64,000 nucleotides of DNA from assembly GCA_965267485.1 (NCBI GenBank), contig OZ254080.1, forward strand, positions 310,001 through 374,000. Reading direction: 5' to 3'. The notes beneath the pieces were generated by a model. The model saw nothing but the letters and a program-made list of their open reading frames with translations, was not told the DNA's origin and did no database searches. Positions 61,251 through 64,000 of the stretch are shown here, piece after piece (the stretch's first letter is position 1; each line of letters opens with the position of its first letter). This DNA is from JANQJA01 sp965267485. GTDB taxonomy: Bacteria; Pseudomonadota; Gammaproteobacteria; Pseudomonadales; Azotimanducaceae. The position numbers and the translations under genes were made by a program.

Positions 61251-62639
61251 ATGTGGCTTATCGCGTCCGTTGTTTTGACCCTCACGTTGCAGTTTGAACA
61301 TCCGGATATTCCCGATGCGGAGGTGCAGGTTTTGGAGCATGCCGTGACGGGGCAGAGGTTACCGCTGAATTCTGGCTTCAGCGCAGGGCAGCCCTACGCC
61401 TTTGCCCTCACTCCCTCTACCACCTCGCAAGAACTCCACTTTGCCTTGCGAGAGTACAACGCCAACTGCATCCACAACGGCGTCATCGACTTACCGCAAC
61501 CGTTAACGCAAACCCCAATTACCATCAGCGCAACATTCCGCATCACCCAGAACACTTGCGCTTACGCCACCTTCGCCACCGCAGGGCAGACTTCCGTCAC
61601 CATCACCGCTAGCAAAGAGAGGGCAGCCCTCCCTAATGCAAGCAAAAACACGCTAACCTACGAGCCGATGGGGCGATCGCTCAAGCGTGCGCCATGGACG
61701 CCGCAGCCACCGCAGGCTCAGCCTACGGTCTATGGGTGGTCGCGAATCACCAATGATCAGCAATTGGAGCACTATTCATCCAACACGCACATCGCGGTAC
61801 CGGCATATTCGTTAAGTAAAACATTCATTACCACAGCGGCAGCACTACTTTATCGCAAACAATATCAGTCGGACCTTTTGCAATTGTCGCTAGATACTTG
61901 GGGGGAGATTTGCCCACAAAATACATGGCAAAGTGTCACACTCATCGACGCACTTAATATGCAAACGGGCCATTATTCATCTAGGCAGCATGGCCAAGAC
62001 GAAGCTTCAGCCGCAATGATCGAGAACTTCTTTGAGGCAATAACGCATAAAGAGAAAATCACCCACGCCTGTAACTATCCCAAGCGCGAACAGCGAAATG
62101 TTGTCTACCAAACCTCGGCGACCTACCTTGCTGCGACCGCACTACAAAATCTTTTAACCACAGAGCAAAACACCCGGCTCGACACCTATCTCTACAACAC
62201 CATTTGGCCTGAGCTCAACCTAAGTCCACTGGCATATAGTATCGACACCACCAAGGACGACACGCAGCAGGTCTGGGGTGGTTACGGCCTTACGCTGCTA
62301 CCCACGGACCTCGTCAAGCTCGCACATTTTATACAAAGCGACCCGCTGCAGCTTGGCTTTAGGGAAGTTCTTCAACACCCCGAGCAAGCCTACCCAATCC
62401 CAAACACGCCCAACCTCCGCTATCACCAAAGTATCTGGTTTTGGCAACACCCTGACACGCAAAAATGGTATCCGTTTCTCAGCGGCTATGGCGGCATCAT
62501 CGTTCTATTTCTAGATGACAAGCACATCTACTACATGGTCAGCGATCAGCACGACCATCGCTTCAAAAGCGTCATCGATAGCTTCGAAAACTATCAACGT
62601 CAGCTGACAGCGCCCAGAGCTACGCCACCCGCGGGGTAG
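61251..62639 (+). CDS. Beta-lactamase-fold serine hydrolase (S12-like), exported
   Basis: A 462-residue protein. Residues 1-15 are hydrophobic and may be a signal. Residues 15-115 form a beta-rich region. From about 155 the S12/class C fold is visible: SLSK at 187-190 is the SxxK active site, YQTSATY may replace the YxN motif, and SGYGGIIVLF stands at the KTG position. The function is unknown; peptidase or esterase activity is possible. Residues 122-131 are encoded by a palindromic repeat found elsewhere outside genes. It follows the LysR gene by 1 bp. Confidence 0.75.
   Translation: MWLIASVVLTLTLQFEHPDIPDAEVQVLEHAVTGQRLPLNSGFSAGQPYAFALTPSTTSQELHFALREYNANCIHNGVIDLPQPLTQTPITISATFRITQNTCAYATFATAGQTSVTITASKERAALPNASKNTLTYEPMGRSLKRAPWTPQPPQAQPTVYGWSRITNDQQLEHYSSNTHIAVPAYSLSKTFITTAAALLYRKQYQSDLLQLSLDTWGEICPQNTWQSVTLIDALNMQTGHYSSRQHGQDEASAAMIENFFEAITHKEKITHACNYPKREQRNVVYQTSATYLAATALQNLLTTEQNTRLDTYLYNTIWPELNLSPLAYSIDTTKDDTQQVWGGYGLTLLPTDLVKLAHFIQSDPLQLGFREVLQHPEQAYPIPNTPNLRYHQSIWFWQHPDTQKWYPFLSGYGGIIVLFLDDKHIYYMVSDQHDHRFKSVIDSFENYQRQLTAPRATPPAG
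61616..61642. repeat. 27-bp palindromic repeat, copy 2, inside a coding region
   Basis: It matches the copy at 62643 at 24 of 27 positions, and the flanks (AGCA before, CAAAAA after) also agree. It lies in frame inside the beta-lactamase-fold gene and codes for KERAALPNAS. Changes at three positions weaken the palindrome. Confidence 0.85.
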
Positions 62640-62642
62640 CAA

Positions 62643-62669
62643 AGAGAGGGCTGCCCTCTCTCATGCAAG
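62643..62669. repeat. 27-bp palindromic repeat, copy 3
   Basis: Identical to the copy at 57345-57371. It lies 3 bp after the stop of the hydrolase gene, again in a terminator-like position. The stem AGAGAGGGC/GCCCTCTCT is perfect. Confidence 0.85.
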
Positions 62670-62800
62670 CAAAAAAGCGTGGACGTCGGCCCAACTGGCA
62701 CCATGAGCAGCAGCAAACTGGCGCTAGCCAGTGCAGAGGGAACAAGGCAAGCTAGCCATAACAAGGCAAACTAATAACGATAACAAAGGCGAAGAGCGAC

Positions 62801-63607
62801 ATGATGAAGGTAAAAGCAAACGGCTACGCAGCGCGCGTCATGCTAGCATTCTTAGCAACGGCAGGGTTGTTCTACGTGAACATTATGCCGGCGCTGGTTT
62901 CAGGTCTCATAAGTGGACTCGAATTTAGCAACAAAGACGCTGGCCTCATCGGTAGCCTCAATATCTACGGTGCCGCCGTTGGTGCCTTCGCTGCCATCTT
63001 TATTATCCGCCGCATTGAGTGGAAGCCGGTTTGCATCACGCTATTACTCACCATTATCGCCATCGATTTCGCCTCGATGCTACTCACCACGGAAATCGCA
63101 CTCATGGTTCTGCGTGCGATCCATGGCTTCGTCGGCGGTCTTCTCGTGGGCGTCAGCTTTGCCGTCATCGCGCGCACCGAAGAGGTCCATAAAACTTTTG
63201 GCATGCTGCTACTTGTGCAGTTCGGTCTCGGCGGCCTCGGCGTGTGGGCACTTCCTCCACTGGTGCCGGTTTACGGCAGTTGGATATTATTCATGGCGCT
63301 CATCGCCTTCAGTACCGCCGCGCTTATCATGACCTTCTTCTTGCCAGACTACCCAGTCAAAATGAGAGACCCAAAAGCCGTCATCGCGCCAGTTCAAAAA
63401 GGCCCATTAGCCGCATCGGTCACCGCCGTCTTTCTTTTCCAAGCCGCCAACATGGCTCTCTACGCTTACATCATCGACCTCGGCGAACAAGCCGGCTTAA
63501 CCCTCGACACCATTTCGCCAGCCTTGGGCGTCTCTGCGTGGATGGGCATCCTCGGCTCTCTCACTCGTACCGTGAAAGCGGATACTGTGGCGGCCGCCCA
63601 AGGGTAA
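62801..63607 (+). CDS. MFS transporter interrupted by the second IS91-type element
   Basis: The first about 253 residues are a major facilitator: helices include VMLAFLATAGLFYVNIMPALVSGLI, GLIGSLNIYGAAVGAFAAIFIIRRIEW and ALMVLRAIHGFVGGLLVGVSFAVIA. At 63559, inside helix 8 or so (WMGILGS), the sequence switches to the IS element and the frame runs to a stop at 63607. About 150 residues are missing, so the product is unlikely to work. ATG 62801 has AAGGCGAAGAG upstream. Confidence 0.85.
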   Translation: MMKVKANGYAARVMLAFLATAGLFYVNIMPALVSGLISGLEFSNKDAGLIGSLNIYGAAVGAFAAIFIIRRIEWKPVCITLLLTIIAIDFASMLLTTEIALMVLRAIHGFVGGLLVGVSFAVIARTEEVHKTFGMLLLVQFGLGGLGVWALPPLVPVYGSWILFMALIAFSTAALIMTFFLPDYPVKMRDPKAVIAPVQKGPLAASVTAVFLFQAANMALYAYIIDLGEQAGLTLDTISPALGVSAWMGILGSLTRTVKADTVAAAQG

Positions 63608-64000
63608 GGCTATGTGTCACAACTACCCAGTGACACTCGATCTTGCCATCCAATGCATTCCAGGACGACTTCTGGCCCGTTGGCCCATTTCAGTACCAGC
63701 GACATCAGCCAGAGAACAGGCTGCTTTTTCAACTGGTCAAGGATCACTGGCCTCAGTTTCAGAACATGTTAGCGGAGCAAGGCAGGTCCTTGCCCGGTTA
63801 TGTCGTCAGGGAGTTCGAGGATTACCTGAAGTGCGGTCGTCTCGAGCATGGTTTTCTGCGAGTGCAATGTGAATCTTGCCATCACGAGAAGCTCGTAGCG
63901 TTCAGTTGCAAGAGGCGTGGTTTCTGTCCCTCCTGTGGTGCAAGGCGTATGGCGGACAGTGCAGCGCACCTGGTTGATGAGGTTTTGCCGAAGCGACCGA
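63559..64000 (+). mobile_element. IS91/ISCR-family element, copy 2 (left part only)
   Basis: These 442 bp are the same as 55561-56002 wherever I compared them, with a constant offset of 7998 and the same orientation. The element continues past the window. It has cut the MFS gene at 62801. The sharp start at the same base in both copies defines the left (termination) end. Confidence 0.88.
63643..64000 (+). CDS. IS91/ISCR-family transposase, copy 2, partial
   Basis: The first 119 residues of the same transposase as at 55645, starting at TTG 63643. It includes both N-terminal cysteine clusters and stops at the window edge before the HUH motif. Confidence 0.9.
   Translation, partial: MPSNAFQDDFWPVGPFQYQRHQPENRLLFQLVKDHWPQFQNMLAEQGRSLPGYVVREFEDYLKCGRLEHGFLRVQCESCHHEKLVAFSCKRRGFCPSCGARRMADSAAHLVDEVLPKRP

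Noticed and set aside
57309..61360. Shared 15-bp word GACGGGGCAGAGGTT near 57309 and 61345
   Set aside because: A single 15-bp match is expected by chance in a window of this size, and the flanks do not agree.
1..64000. CRISPR arrays, tRNA or rRNA genes
   Set aside because: I found no regularly spaced repeats and no tRNA or rRNA signatures while reading, but a covariance-model scan was not possible.

Overview
The window reads as proteobacterial, most likely gammaproteobacterial, DNA built from three blocks of different origin. Positions 1-19469 look like ordinary chromosome: GC-rich genes packed in short operons, including mutY-yggX, an AsmA-family gene, an RND drug-type pump, an MFS carrier and several oxidoreductases. 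The organism cannot be named from the sequence alone.

From about 19.5 kb to 54.5 kb there is a dense metal-resistance island. It opens abruptly with an RND heavy-metal pump gene that lacks its N-terminus, followed by a PII-like protein and a CDF exporter, then merTPAF with a MerR-type regulator. Next comes a copper section: a CusRS-type two-component system, multicopper oxidase CopA and CopB, small periplasmic metal-binding and redox proteins, a CopZ-like chaperone, a Cu(I) P-type ATPase, and a run of poorly characterised membrane proteins (DUF2933, an ICMT-like methyltransferase, an APC permease, a helical His/Glu-rich protein, DUF5676). A zinc/cadmium/cobalt section follows: an SO_0444/DUF318-type permease, a GDT1-like protein, a CzcI-like leader gene and czcCBA. 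The island ends with two near-identical MFS carriers with His-rich tails, DUF3703, a second CDF exporter and a methyltransferase, with broken cusA and merR remnants between them.

Control sites fit this layout. Two ATTACA-N4-TGTNAT boxes are candidate sites for the local two-component regulator. Four promoters have the 19-bp spacer typical of MerR-family control. The mer operon carries one, the copZ/ATPase genes have a CueR-like one, and two almost identical ZntR/CadR-like ones precede the GDT1-like gene and DUF3703.

From 55.5 kb to the end there are two direct copies of an IS91/ISCR-family element 7998 bp apart. The second runs off the window. Between them lies a third block with different codon habits: gabT, gabD, a LysR regulator, a beta-lactamase-fold hydrolase and an MFS gene cut by the second element. 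This block has its own 27-bp palindromic repeat, one copy of which sits inside a coding region, and an 18-bp tandem repeat that inserts a Gly/Ser/Val loop into GabT. The first element lies beside a truncated esterase gene.

I saw no rRNA, tRNA or CRISPR array. All assignments come from reading motifs and gene order; no database search was possible.
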